In this document: positions 16,519-24,448 of the stretch, piece after piece
Layout of the letters: each line of letters starts with the position of its first letter
How positions within the stretch are numbered: the stretch's first letter is position 1
Source: an uncultured Bacteroidales bacterium
GTDB lineage: Bacteria; Bacteroidota; Bacteroidia; Bacteroidales; Paludibacteraceae
Length of the DNA: 64,000 bases
Direction: 5' to 3'
Assembly (NCBI GenBank): GCA_900318245.1
Contig: ONJT01000003.1
Coordinates: forward strand, 1-64,000
Notes under the pieces: generated by a model
What the model was told of the DNA's origin: nothing
The model's database searches: none
Seen by the model: only the letters and a program-made list of their open reading frames with translations
Position numbers and translations under genes: made by a program

Positions 16519-16541
16519 CAGACAATCTAAATACTATTGAT

Positions 16542-16991
16542 ATGAAAAGTTTCAGTGAAATGACCATCGCGATGGCTTCTGACCACGCTGGTTTTCCGCT
16601 TAAGCAACAAGTGCAGTTGTTCTTGGAGGACAACGGTGCTAAAGTGAAAGATTTCGGTTGCTACAGCACCGAGAGTTGTGACTATCCCGATTTCGCGCAC
16701 CCGCTGGCTGAGGCCGTAGAGAAAGGTGAGTTTGAGTTCGGTATCGTGATCTGCTCGACGGGTAACGGTATCTGCATGACGGCGAACAAACACCAGGGTA
16801 TCCGTGCGGCGCTGTGCTGGGACACGAAGTTGGCGGAGTTGGCACGCGCGCATAACAACGCGAACGTACTGGGTCTGCCGGCGAACTTCATCTCGGCGGT
16901 GAAGGCACTCGATATCGTACGTACGTTCTTCCAGACGGATTTCGAAGGCGAGCGTCATGAGCGCCGTGTTAACAAAATCCCGTGTAAGTAA
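16542..16991 (+). CDS. rpiB: Ribose-5-phosphate isomerase B
   Basis: The 149-residue RpiB/LacA/LacB fold protein begins with IAMASDHAGFPLK, has the catalytic-cysteine region VICSTGNGICMTANK near residue 70, and ends with a substrate-phosphate-binding region. It interconverts ribulose 5-phosphate and ribose 5-phosphate in the pentose phosphate pathway. The 3' end overlaps the radical SAM gene by 35 bases in another frame, so the two are probably coupled in translation. Confidence 0.92.
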   Translation: MKSFSEMTIAMASDHAGFPLKQQVQLFLEDNGAKVKDFGCYSTESCDYPDFAHPLAEAVEKGEFEFGIVICSTGNGICMTANKHQGIRAALCWDTKLAELARAHNNANVLGLPANFISAVKALDIVRTFFQTDFEGERHERRVNKIPCK

Positions 16992-17931
16992 CGCGATTCG
17001 TTGCTATTGGAATTACGCACTGAGCCGGATGGGTTTGGTGCGTATTTCTCATGCGCCGCTGTTCGTGAGCGTCGAACCCGCCGCGGTGTGTCAGTTGCGG
17101 TGTCCGGAATGCCCTGTCGGGCGGCGGGATAACGGTATCTCGACATCCCGGAATACCGACAAGTTGTTGTCTCTTGACTTGTTTCGCAAGGTGCTCGGGG
17201 AAGTGAAGGAGTATGCGCACACGATGCAGTTTTATTTTCAGGGCGAACCGCTCCTGAACAAAGACTTGACCACAATGATTGCAGAGGCACACGAGGCGGG
17301 ACTCTATACGATCGTCAGCACGAATGCGCAGGCGATGACCGAAGAGATGGCGGAAGCGCTGGTGCAGGCCGGTCTGAGTCGTATCATTGTGTCGATGGAC
17401 GGACTGACGCAAGCGACCTACGGCGCCTACCGTATAGGCGGAAATATCGAGAAGGCGAAGGCGGCACTGCGGTATCTTCGCAAAGCGAAGGAGCAATGCG
17501 GGGGAAAGACGGTGATTGAACTGCAATGCCTGCGACTGAAGACGAACGAGCGCGAGTGGAAAGAGCTAAAGCGGCAGTATAAGGCTTTAGGGGCCGATTG
17601 CTTGAGTCTGAAGACGGCCCAACTGTATGACTACGAGAACGGGCATGATTTGATGCCTTCGGACGCGCGCTACAGCCGGTACGAGCAAGGTGCGGACGGG
17701 TCATATCATCGAAAGAAACGTTCCCGCGGATGTCTGCGCGTATGGAGCGGGGTAGTGGTGACGACGATCGGCGAAGTGCTGCCGTGTTGCTACGACAAGA
17801 GTCATGCCTATTCGTACGGAAACATCCAAGACGCACCGATAGCAGAGCTATTCAAAAACGAGAAAGCGATGGCTTTTCGCCGTGCGGCTATGAGCGAACA
17901 CCCCAAAATCTGTCAAGAATGCTGGAGATAA
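16957..17931 (+). CDS. Radical SAM/SPASM-type protein
   Basis: The 324-residue protein has the CxxxCxxC cluster motif at Cys45, 49 and 52 (VCQLRCPEC), a radical SAM core with the NAQAMTEEMAEAL and VSMDG strands, and C-terminal cysteines (CLRVW, PCCYDK, CQECW) typical of SPASM auxiliary clusters. It may modify a peptide or another substrate, but no precursor peptide is seen nearby. The start overlaps rpiB by 35 bases, and the stop overlaps the next gene's start by 13 bases. Confidence 0.85.
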   Translation: MSAVLTKSRVSNAIRCYWNYALSRMGLVRISHAPLFVSVEPAAVCQLRCPECPVGRRDNGISTSRNTDKLLSLDLFRKVLGEVKEYAHTMQFYFQGEPLLNKDLTTMIAEAHEAGLYTIVSTNAQAMTEEMAEALVQAGLSRIIVSMDGLTQATYGAYRIGGNIEKAKAALRYLRKAKEQCGGKTVIELQCLRLKTNEREWKELKRQYKALGADCLSLKTAQLYDYENGHDLMPSDARYSRYEQGADGSYHRKKRSRGCLRVWSGVVVTTIGEVLPCCYDKSHAYSYGNIQDAPIAELFKNEKAMAFRRAAMSEHPKICQECWR

Positions 17932-18536
17932 AGCAATTTGAGTTCGGTCCCTTTGGCACCAATACCTACGTGGTCAATGATGGTCGGCAGGTGCTGCTGG
18001 TTGATCCGGCATGCTATGTGACATACGAGCAACAGCAGTTGTACCGGTACATCGAAGATTTAAGATTGAAGCTTGGAGATTTTCAGTTGACGATTCTCGC
18101 GACGCACGGGCATCTGGATCATCTCTGGGGTGCACCTTGGGCTTGCGAACAATGGCATACATCGGTCTTGATGCATGAGGCGGATATTCCTTTTGCGAAG
18201 GCGATGCAAGCGCAGTATGACCTGTTCGGCGTGCGGGCGGAAGCGAAGCCTTTTCCGATGGATCCAATTACCAATGAGCAATCACCAATCGCCAATATGT
18301 CGATTCTTCATACTCCCGGTCATACGCCGGGAAGTATCTGCTTGTACTGGCCGGAAGAGAAGGTTTTGTTATCCGGCGATACACTCTTCTGCATGGGGTA
18401 TGGTCGCACGGACTTACCCGGGGGAAACATGGGACAGTTGATTCAATCGCTCGAGCAGTTATTCGCTTTGCCGGGCGATGTGCGCGTCTATCCGGGACAC
18501 GGAGAAGACACGACTATTGGGGCTGAAAGACGATAG
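17919..18536 (+). CDS. Metallo-beta-lactamase fold hydrolase (glyoxalase II-like)
   Basis: From ATG at 17919 it encodes 205 residues. The metal-binding motif THGHLDH (about residue 59), the later His in HTPGHTPGS, the Asp in LLSGDTLF and PGHGEDT near the end complete the dinuclear site. Relatives hydrolyse glutathione-type thioesters or related esters. Two heptamer arrays lie in frame: 18056-18083 (EDLRLKLGDF) and 18266-18300 (PITNEQSPIANM), the latter just before the strand with HTPGH. Translation is coupled to the radical SAM gene by the overlap. Confidence 0.85.
   Translation: MLEIKQFEFGPFGTNTYVVNDGRQVLLVDPACYVTYEQQQLYRYIEDLRLKLGDFQLTILATHGHLDHLWGAPWACEQWHTSVLMHEADIPFAKAMQAQYDLFGVRAEAKPFPMDPITNEQSPIANMSILHTPGHTPGSICLYWPEEKVLLSGDTLFCMGYGRTDLPGGNMGQLIQSLEQLFALPGDVRVYPGHGEDTTIGAERR
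18056..18083. repeat. In-frame heptamer array (AGATTGA)
   Basis: Four 7-mers, AGATTTA, AGATTGA, AGCTTGG and AGATTTT, lie in the metallo-hydrolase gene ahead of the strand leading to THGHLDH. Confidence 0.65.
18266..18300. repeat. In-frame heptamer array (CAATCAC)
   Basis: Five 7-mers, CAATTAC, CAATGAG, CAATCAC, CAATCGC and CAATATG, lie in the metallo-hydrolase gene. The unit is the reverse complement of the ATTGGTG units at 1646 and 9497. Confidence 0.85.
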
Positions 18537-18604
18537 GTCCGTATTTCGGCACGCCCCTCTGGATTTCTCGGTCGGCCAAAGCTCCCCGCTGTCCTTCCCT
18601 TTTC

Positions 18605-18627
18605 GAAGCCAAAAGTCAATTGGCTTC
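18605..18627 (+). terminator. Hairpin after the metallo-hydrolase gene
   Basis: GAAGCCAA (18605-18612) pairs with TTGGCTTC (18620-18627). There is no T-run, so terminator function is uncertain. Confidence 0.4.
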
Positions 18628-18643
18628 TCCATCTCCGAAATTT

Positions 18644-18728
18644 CGTTCGCACTTTCGTGCCAACGGCAATCTTTATAGCCAAAAAACACGCTTGTGCAAG
18701 CACAGACTAATTTTTTTTGCTATAAATC
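18644..18728 (+). repeat. 85-bp structured intergenic element, copy B
   Basis: This is the second copy of the element at 13325-13409. Here the outer pair TTTATAGC/GCTATAAA is perfect and encloses GCTTGTGCAAGC. It sits directly upstream of the tRNA-Ser promoter. Confidence 0.65.
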
Positions 18729-18759
18729 TTGCACATTCCAAAAATTTGTAGTAATTTTG
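18729..18759 (+). promoter_or_regulatory. Promoter of tRNA-Ser and the RNA methyltransferase
   Basis: TTGCACATTCCA and TAATTTTG span 31 nt and lie 12 bases before the tRNA. Confidence 0.8.
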
Positions 18760-18770
18760 CACCCGCTTTT

Positions 18771-18855
18771 GGAAAGATGGCAGAGTGGTCTATTGCGTCG
18801 GTCTTGAAAACCGAAGTACGGAAACGTACCGGGGGTTCGAATCCCTCTCTTTCCG
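18771..18855 (+). tRNA. tRNA-Ser (anticodon TGA)
   Basis: The acceptor stem GGAAAGA (18771-18777) pairs with TCTTTCC (18848-18854), with discriminator G at 18855. The anticodon loop is CTTGAAA, giving TGA. A long variable arm (GTACGG with CGTAC) marks a serine tRNA, and the T-loop GGTTCGAATCC is canonical. CCA is not encoded. The next gene's ATG is at 18857, one base after the discriminator. Confidence 0.95.
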
Positions 18856-18856
18856 C

Positions 18857-20035
18857 ATGAAACAGTTTCCTATGCTCGCGAAGACTTTTAAGGGTCTGGA
18901 GCAAGTACTCGCACAAGAACTGATTGAACTTGGTGCCAATGACGTGCTCATCGAAAGACGAGCCGTTTCTTTTAAGGGAGATAAGGCACTGCTATACCGC
19001 GCAAACCTATGTCTGCGCACCGCTATTCGTGTGCTGGTGCCGATAAAGGAAGAGCGGTTGAGGCTGCAGAAAGGTGTCAAACCTGAAGATCAGGTGTATG
19101 AAATCGCGAAGTCAATTGATTGGTCGAGATTCATGACGGCTGACACGAGTTTTGCCATTGATGCCACGGTGTATAGCGAACTCTTCCGCAACAGTCTTTT
19201 TGTGACCTATCGCGTGAAGGATGCGATCGTCGATTACTGGAAAGGAATAACAGGCAAGCGGCCGAACGTGAATACGGAAAACCCCGACCTGCGGGTGAAC
19301 TTGCATGTGGGTAATGACCACGTGACGATCTCCTTGGATTCGTCGGGCGAGAGTCTGCATAAGCGTGGTTATCGCGTAGCGAATACCGAAGCGCCGATCA
19401 ACGAAGCGCTGGCGGCCGGAATGTTGCTGCTGGCGGGTTGGAAAGGTCAGTCGGATTTCTACGACCCCATGTGCGGTTCCGGCACACTGCCCATCGAAGC
19501 GGCACTCATCGCGCGCAACATCGCGCCGGGAGTGTTTAGGAAATCGTTCGCTTTCGAGAAATGGCCGGATTTCGATGCGGACCTTTGGTCCGATATCTAT
19601 AACGATGACTCGCAAGAACGGGAGTTTGAACATAAGATCTACGGTTCCGATGCCTCTTTCTTCGCCATCCAACAGGCTACGAAGAACGTCAAAGCCGCGG
19701 GTGTAGGACGCGATATCGAGCTGAAGCAAGTGCGGATGGAAGAGATATCGGCCATCACCAGTGCATCACCTTTGGTGATGATCAACCCGCCGTATGGCGA
19801 GCGCTTGGCGAGCAATAAGGACATGGAGGACTTGTACGGCAAGATCGGTTCGGCGCTCAAGCACCATTTCACGGGTGCGACAGCTTGGATCATCTCGTCC
19901 AATGAAGCGGCGATGAAGTGCATCGGACTCAAGCCGAGTAAGAAATCGCGCTTGCTGAACGGCGAACTCGACTGCCAGTTTAATCGATATGATTTATTTG
20001 CAGGAAAAAGAAATGAAGCCAATTTACATAGCTGA
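18857..20035 (+). CDS. THUMP-domain RNA (guanine-N2) methyltransferase, RlmL/Trm14-like
   Basis: From ATG at 18857 ([16 protein letters not shown]) it encodes 392 residues: an N-terminal ferredoxin-like and THUMP RNA-binding region, then a class I SAM methyltransferase with the motif [10 protein letters not shown] and the cofactor loop [15 protein letters not shown]. It methylates guanine N2 of 23S rRNA or tRNA. The open frame extends upstream through the tRNA, but family members start at this point. The start lies one base beyond the mature tRNA 3' end, so tRNA processing would leave a leaderless mRNA. It overlaps queA by 23 bases. Confidence 0.88.
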   Translation: MKQFPMLAKTFKGLEQVLAQELIELGANDVLIERRAVSFKGDKALLYRANLCLRTAIRVLVPIKEERLRLQKGVKPEDQVYEIAKSIDWSRFMTADTSFAIDATVYSELFRNSLFVTYRVKDAIVDYWKGITGKRPNVNTENPDLRVNLHVGNDHVTISLDSSGESLHKRGYRVANTEAPINEALAAGMLLLAGWKGQSDFYDPMCGSGTLPIEAALIARNIAPGVFRKSFAFEKWPDFDADLWSDIYNDDSQEREFEHKIYGSDASFFAIQQATKNVKAAGVGRDIELKQVRMEEISAITSASPLVMINPPYGERLASNKDMEDLYGKIGSALKHHFTGATAWIISSNEAAMKCIGLKPSKKSRLLNGELDCQFNRYDLFAGKRNEANLHS

Positions 20036-21191
20036 TTATAACTACCCCTTGCCGGATGAGCGGATTGCGAAATACCCGCTGGCGGAGCGCGATCACAGTA
20101 AGTTGCTGGTGTACCGCGACGGAAAGGTGAGTGAAGACCGGTTCTATCATATCGGCGATCATATCGCCCCGCATTCGCTGCTGGTGTACAACAACACGCG
20201 GGTCATTCAGGCGCGTCTGGAGTTCCACAAGTCGAGCGGCGCCCGTATCGAGGTGTTCTGTCTGGAACCCATCGCTCCGCACGACTACCAGTTGTCGCTG
20301 GGCTCAACGACCGGTTGTACCTGGAAATGTATGGTGGGCAATGCCAAAAAGTTTAATGTTGAGAGTTTAGAGTTGAGGGTTGAGAGGTTAGGGGTAACTC
20401 TTCGAGTTAGCAAAGGCGAGCAGCGCGGAAATACTTATGAGGTGCATTTCAGTTGGGACAACGAGAAAGTGAGTTTTGCGGAGATCTTGGATGCAGTAGG
20501 TGAATTGCCTATTCCGCCGTACTTGAACCGCAAGACCGAAGAGAGCGATAAGCGTACGTACCAAACCGTCTATTCGCGAATCAAGGGTTCGGTAGCCGCT
20601 CCTACGGCCGGTTTGCATTTCACGGAGCGGGTATTGGATGACATCCGTTCACGGGGTATCGAGACCGAAGAACTGACGTTGCACGTGGGTGCCGGTACGT
20701 TCTTGCCGGTGAAGACGGCCGATGCGAATGAGCACACGATGCACACGGAGATCATCGCCGTACCGAAAAAGGCCATTGAGCATATCATCTCCAAACTGGG
20801 TCATATCGTCGCGGTTGGCACGACCAGTATGCGTACCCTCGAGAGTCTCTATTTCATAGGCTGCCACCCCGACCAACCGACGGTGGGCCAGTTCGAACCA
20901 TATGAAAACGAGTTCACGTTGAGCGTAAAGGACAGTCTGCAGACGATTGTCGATTACCTGGAGGCGACGGGGCAGGAGACGCTGCATGCAGAGACGCAGA
21001 TCATGATCAAACCCGGTTATGAATTCCGCGTGGTGGACCAGTTGATTACGAATTTCCACCAACCGCAATCAACCCTTTTGTTACTCGTCAGTGCGTTCGT
21101 CAAAGGCGATTGGAAGACCATCTACGACTACGCGCTAAGCCATGATTTTCGATTCCTCTCCTACGGAGACTCCAGTATTTTGACAAGATGA
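20013..21191 (+). CDS. queA: tRNA preQ1(34) S-adenosylmethionine ribosyltransferase-isomerase
   Basis: The 392-residue protein uses SAM to build epoxyqueuosine at tRNA position 34. Landmarks are YPLAERDHSKLLV, LLVYNNTRVIQARL, SVAAPTAGLHFTE, HVGAGTFLPV, TTSMRTLES and LITNFHQPQSTLLLLVSA. The start at 20013 is chosen over 19989 because [19 protein letters not shown] matches relatives. A six-unit heptamer array (20358-20399) inserts VESLELRVERLGVTL between conserved beta strands, an extra loop of about 14 residues. It overlaps tatD by 4 bases (ATGA). Confidence 0.93.
   Translation: MKPIYIADYNYPLPDERIAKYPLAERDHSKLLVYRDGKVSEDRFYHIGDHIAPHSLLVYNNTRVIQARLEFHKSSGARIEVFCLEPIAPHDYQLSLGSTTGCTWKCMVGNAKKFNVESLELRVERLGVTLRVSKGEQRGNTYEVHFSWDNEKVSFAEILDAVGELPIPPYLNRKTEESDKRTYQTVYSRIKGSVAAPTAGLHFTERVLDDIRSRGIETEELTLHVGAGTFLPVKTADANEHTMHTEIIAVPKKAIEHIISKLGHIVAVGTTSMRTLESLYFIGCHPDQPTVGQFEPYENEFTLSVKDSLQTIVDYLEATGQETLHAETQIMIKPGYEFRVVDQLITNFHQPQSTLLLLVSAFVKGDWKTIYDYALSHDFRFLSYGDSSILTR
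20358..20399. repeat. In-frame heptamer array in queA (GTTGAGA/GTTTAGA)
   Basis: Six 7-mers are GTTGAGA, GTTTAGA, GTTGAGG, GTTGAGA, GGTTAGG and GGTAACT. The 42-base total keeps the frame. Units are identical to those at 1404. Confidence 0.9.
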
Positions 21192-21952
21192 TAGATACCC
21201 ATATTCATATAGATGAAGAAGCCTACGCGGCGGATCGCGAGGAAGTGATTGCGCGTCAGCGCGAAGCCGGCGTAGAGGCGATGATAGTGCCCGGCGTGAA
21301 TGCCAAATCGATAGAAGGTATTCTGGATGTATGCCATAGGCATAAAGGCTATTGTTTTCCGGCCTTGGGTTTCCATCCGCAGGATGTTTTTCCGGAGGAT
21401 TATAAACAGCAGTGGGCCATTATTGAACATGCCATCCGCGCGCACCGCGACGAGATTGTAGCGATTGGTGAGATTGGTTTGGATTACCACTATGACACGA
21501 CCTATAAAGAGGGGCAGCAGGAGATATTCCAACTTCAGTTGGACCTTGCGAAAGAGTTAGACCTGCCGATCATGATTCACAACCGCGATGCGACAGAAGA
21601 CACCTTGCGCATTTTGAAGGCCAATACTCCTCTGCGAGGAGTCGTGCATTGCTTCAACGGCAGCAAAGAAGTCGCGAAGCAGATCTTGGATTTGGGTATG
21701 TATTTGGGTATTGGCGGTGTGTTGACGTTCAAGAACTGCAAACTCTTCGAGACCCTAGAAGTGGTGCCGCTGGACCGCATCGTGCTGGAGACCGACGGAC
21801 CGTATCTGGCGCCGACCCCGCACCGCGGCGAACGCAATGAGAGCAGGTTGATGATCTTCGTAGTGCAACGCCTTGCGGAGATCTATCAGACGACGCCCGA
21901 AGAGGTGATAAAGGTCACTTCCGAGAACGCAAAAAAACTCTTTTTTTCATAA
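21188..21952 (+). CDS. tatD: TatD-family metal-dependent DNase/hydrolase
   Basis: The 254-residue TIM-barrel hydrolase has the N-terminal metal motif DTHIHID, GEIGLDYHYD, MIHNRD, VHCFNG and ETDGPYLAPTPHRG. TatD proteins are 3'-5' DNases, possibly used in repair, or D-aminoacyl-tRNA-type hydrolases. Coupled to queA by a 4-base overlap. Confidence 0.92.
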   Translation: MIDTHIHIDEEAYAADREEVIARQREAGVEAMIVPGVNAKSIEGILDVCHRHKGYCFPALGFHPQDVFPEDYKQQWAIIEHAIRAHRDEIVAIGEIGLDYHYDTTYKEGQQEIFQLQLDLAKELDLPIMIHNRDATEDTLRILKANTPLRGVVHCFNGSKEVAKQILDLGMYLGIGGVLTFKNCKLFETLEVVPLDRIVLETDGPYLAPTPHRGERNESRLMIFVVQRLAEIYQTTPEEVIKVTSENAKKLFFS

Positions 21953-21966
21953 AAATGCATACACAC

Positions 21967-21997
21967 TTGTGTATGTCATTTTTTTTTACTACCTTTG
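21967..21997 (+). promoter_or_regulatory. Promoter of rsfS-ftsH operon
   Basis: TTGTGTATGTCA and TACCTTTG span 31 nt, with a leader of about 27 bases to the ATG at 22030. Confidence 0.8.
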
Positions 21998-22029
21998 CCG
22001 CCGAATTTGAACATTAGTTAATCCATTAT

Positions 22030-22395
22030 ATGAAAGAAGTAAGTACAAAGAAGCTTTTAGAGACGATTATTGAAGGTATCCGCAACCGTAAGGGACAACG
22101 TATCGTGACGATTGATTTGCGGAAAATCAAAGAGGCACCGGTGGAGATGATGCTGATCTGCGAAGGTCAGAGTAACACGCAGGTGGCTGCTATTGCCGAC
22201 GAGATTGATGACTTCGTTCGCACCCAGACCCATGTGCACCCGCTGAGTGTGTCGGGCCAGGAGAATGCCGAATGGATCGCGATGGACTACGGCACGATCT
22301 TTGTTCATGTGATGCAGCGTGAGCCCCGTGCGTTCTATGATATTGAGCACCTGTGGGCAGACGGGAAGGTAACAGAGCTCCCCGAAGTCTTATAA
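22030..22395 (+). CDS. rsfS: Ribosome silencing factor RsfS
   Basis: The 121-residue Iojap-family protein binds ribosomal protein L14 and blocks subunit joining in starved cells. Landmarks are DLRKIKEAPVEMMLICEG, NAEWIAMDYGTIFVHVM and FYDIEHLW. The next gene, ftsH, follows after 19 bases that contain two CGATTAG heptamers. Confidence 0.92.
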   Translation: MKEVSTKKLLETIIEGIRNRKGQRIVTIDLRKIKEAPVEMMLICEGQSNTQVAAIADEIDDFVRTQTHVHPLSVSGQENAEWIAMDYGTIFVHVMQREPRAFYDIEHLWADGKVTELPEVL

Positions 22396-22409
22396 CGATT
22401 AGCGATTAG
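22396..22409. repeat. CGATTAG heptamer pair in rsfS-ftsH spacer
   Basis: CGATTAG twice, directly after the rsfS stop and just before the ftsH start. Confidence 0.7.
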
Positions 22410-22414
22410 AGAAT

Positions 22415-24448
22415 ATGGCAGATAATAGAAAAAAACAACCGCAGCCGAGTGGTCCGCGTAGATGGATCAGTTTGCTGATGTATGTGGCGGCTTTTATGGT
22501 GCTGGGTTACTGGATCTATGGTGACCGGACAGAGCAAGGGGCTACGAAGGACTTGAGTTATACGAAGTTCACCGCTTATGTGGAGGCTGACGCGATTGAT
22601 AAGATCGTGGTGTTCGACGACTTAAGCCTCAAGGCCAATGTCAAGCCGGCTAAGTACACCGTAGTCTTCGGCGGACAAGCGGACGGCGAGCGGGCGAAAG
22701 GACAACTATTGGTGCAGGTTCCTTCCGTGGAGGAGTTCTCCAAATATATCGACTCCGTGAATGCCGACCGCAAGGGCCAAGGGCTGGCCGTTATTGACGT
22801 CAAATACGAGAAGTCGCATAACTACTGGTATCTGATTTTAGTCAATGTCCTGCCGTTTGCCTTCATCATCTTCTTCCTGTATTACATGAGTCGCGGCATC
22901 GCCGGCGGCGCCGGAGGTGGTGGTATCTTCGGTGTTGGCCGTGCCCGTGCCCAGGTGTTCGATAAGGACAAGAAAGACAAGGTGACGTTCAAAGATGTAG
23001 CCGGTCTGTACGGTGCTAAGCAGGAAGTGCAAGAGATTGTGGAGTTCCTCAAGAACCCTAAGAAATATACGGAGATAGGAGCGAAAATCCCCAAAGGTGC
23101 GTTGCTCGTAGGTCCTCCGGGAACCGGTAAGACCCTCTTGGCGAAAGCTGTTGCCGGCGAAGCCGGTGTGCCGTTCTTCTCGATGAGCGGTTCCGACTTT
23201 GTGGAGATGTTCGTTGGTGTCGGTGCGAGCCGTGTACGCGACCTCTTCCGTCAGGCGAAAGAGAAAGCGCCGGCAATCATCTTTATCGATGAGATAGACG
23301 CGATCGGTCGGGCGCGCGGCAAGGGCGTGATGACCGGTGGTAACGACGAGCGCGAGAGTACACTCAACCAATTGCTTACGGAGATGGACGGATTCGGAAC
23401 CAACTCCGGCGTGATCATCATGGCGGCTACCAACCGCGCCGATGTGCTTGATGCTGCACTGCTACGAGCCGGTCGCTTTGACCGACAGATACACGTCGAG
23501 TTGCCGGACCTGCAGGAGCGTAAGGAGATCTTCATCGTGCACCTTCGTCCGTTGAAGTTAGACGAGACGGTGGACATCGATTTCCTCAGCAAGCAGACCC
23601 CGGGTTTCTCGGGTGCTGATATAGCGAACGTGTGCAACGAGGCGGCGTTGATTGCAGCCCGCGGCGGACGCAAGAAAGTAGGCAAACAGGATTTTATGGA
23701 TGCCGTCGATCGTATCGTAGGTGGTCTGGAGCGCAAGAACAAGATCATGACCGAAGAGGAAAAGAAGTCCATCGCCTTCCACGAGGCGGGACATGCGACC
23801 ATCTCTTGGATGTTGCGTTGGGCGAACCCGCTGGTGAAGGTGACGATCGTGCCGCGCGGCATGGCTTTAGGCGCCGCATGGTACTTGCCCGAAGAGCGCC
23901 AGTTGACCAACGAAGAGCATATCCTCGACGAGTTGTGCTCGTTACTCGGCGGCCGTGCGGCCGAACAGCTCTTCCTCGAGCAGACTTCGACGGGCGCGCT
24001 GAACGATTTAGAGCGCGCTACGAAGCAGGCATATGCGATGGTGGCGTACTACGGCATGAGCGATAAACTGAAGGACGTATCGTTCTATGACTCCACCGGT
24101 CGGTATGACTACGGATTTGTCAAACCTTATTCGGAGGATACCGCCAAGACGATTGACGAAGAGACCCAGCGCATCATTGCCGATCAGATGACGCGTGCAA
24201 AGCAGATCCTGACCGAGCACGCCGAAGGTCATCATCAGATAGCGCAGTTGCTCATTGACCGCGAGGTGATCACCGCCGAGGACGTAGAGCGTATCTTAGG
24301 TCCGCGCCCGTGGAAGAGCCGCGGCGACGAACTGCTGGAAGCCAATGCGCAGTTGGCTAAAGAGGAAGCGCCAAAGAAAAAACGCGCTCCGCGAAAGAAG
24401 AAAACAGAAACAGCAAACACTGATAACAATGAAACGAATCTTGCTTAA
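22415..24448 (+). CDS. ftsH: ATP-dependent membrane zinc protease FtsH
   Basis: The 677-residue protein has two N-terminal transmembrane segments (about residues 17-38 and 130-152), an AAA+ domain with Walker A GPPGTGKT (about 233) and the second region of homology ([21 protein letters not shown]), and an M41 protease domain with HEAGH (about 455). The C-terminus is lysine-rich. It degrades damaged membrane proteins and regulatory targets. The last 20 bases overlap the start of the next gene. Confidence 0.95.
   Translation: MADNRKKQPQPSGPRRWISLLMYVAAFMVLGYWIYGDRTEQGATKDLSYTKFTAYVEADAIDKIVVFDDLSLKANVKPAKYTVVFGGQADGERAKGQLLVQVPSVEEFSKYIDSVNADRKGQGLAVIDVKYEKSHNYWYLILVNVLPFAFIIFFLYYMSRGIAGGAGGGGIFGVGRARAQVFDKDKKDKVTFKDVAGLYGAKQEVQEIVEFLKNPKKYTEIGAKIPKGALLVGPPGTGKTLLAKAVAGEAGVPFFSMSGSDFVEMFVGVGASRVRDLFRQAKEKAPAIIFIDEIDAIGRARGKGVMTGGNDERESTLNQLLTEMDGFGTNSGVIIMAATNRADVLDAALLRAGRFDRQIHVELPDLQERKEIFIVHLRPLKLDETVDIDFLSKQTPGFSGADIANVCNEAALIAARGGRKKVGKQDFMDAVDRIVGGLERKNKIMTEEEKKSIAFHEAGHATISWMLRWANPLVKVTIVPRGMALGAAWYLPEERQLTNEEHILDELCSLLGGRAAEQLFLEQTSTGALNDLERATKQAYAMVAYYGMSDKLKDVSFYDSTGRYDYGFVKPYSEDTAKTIDEETQRIIADQMTRAKQILTEHAEGHHQIAQLLIDREVITAEDVERILGPRPWKSRGDELLEANAQLAKEEAPKKKRAPRKKKTETANTDNNETNLA

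Noticed and set aside
18785-18856. Upstream start of the methyltransferase inside tRNA-Ser
   Set aside because: It would translate the tRNA; family alignment supports the ATG at 18857.
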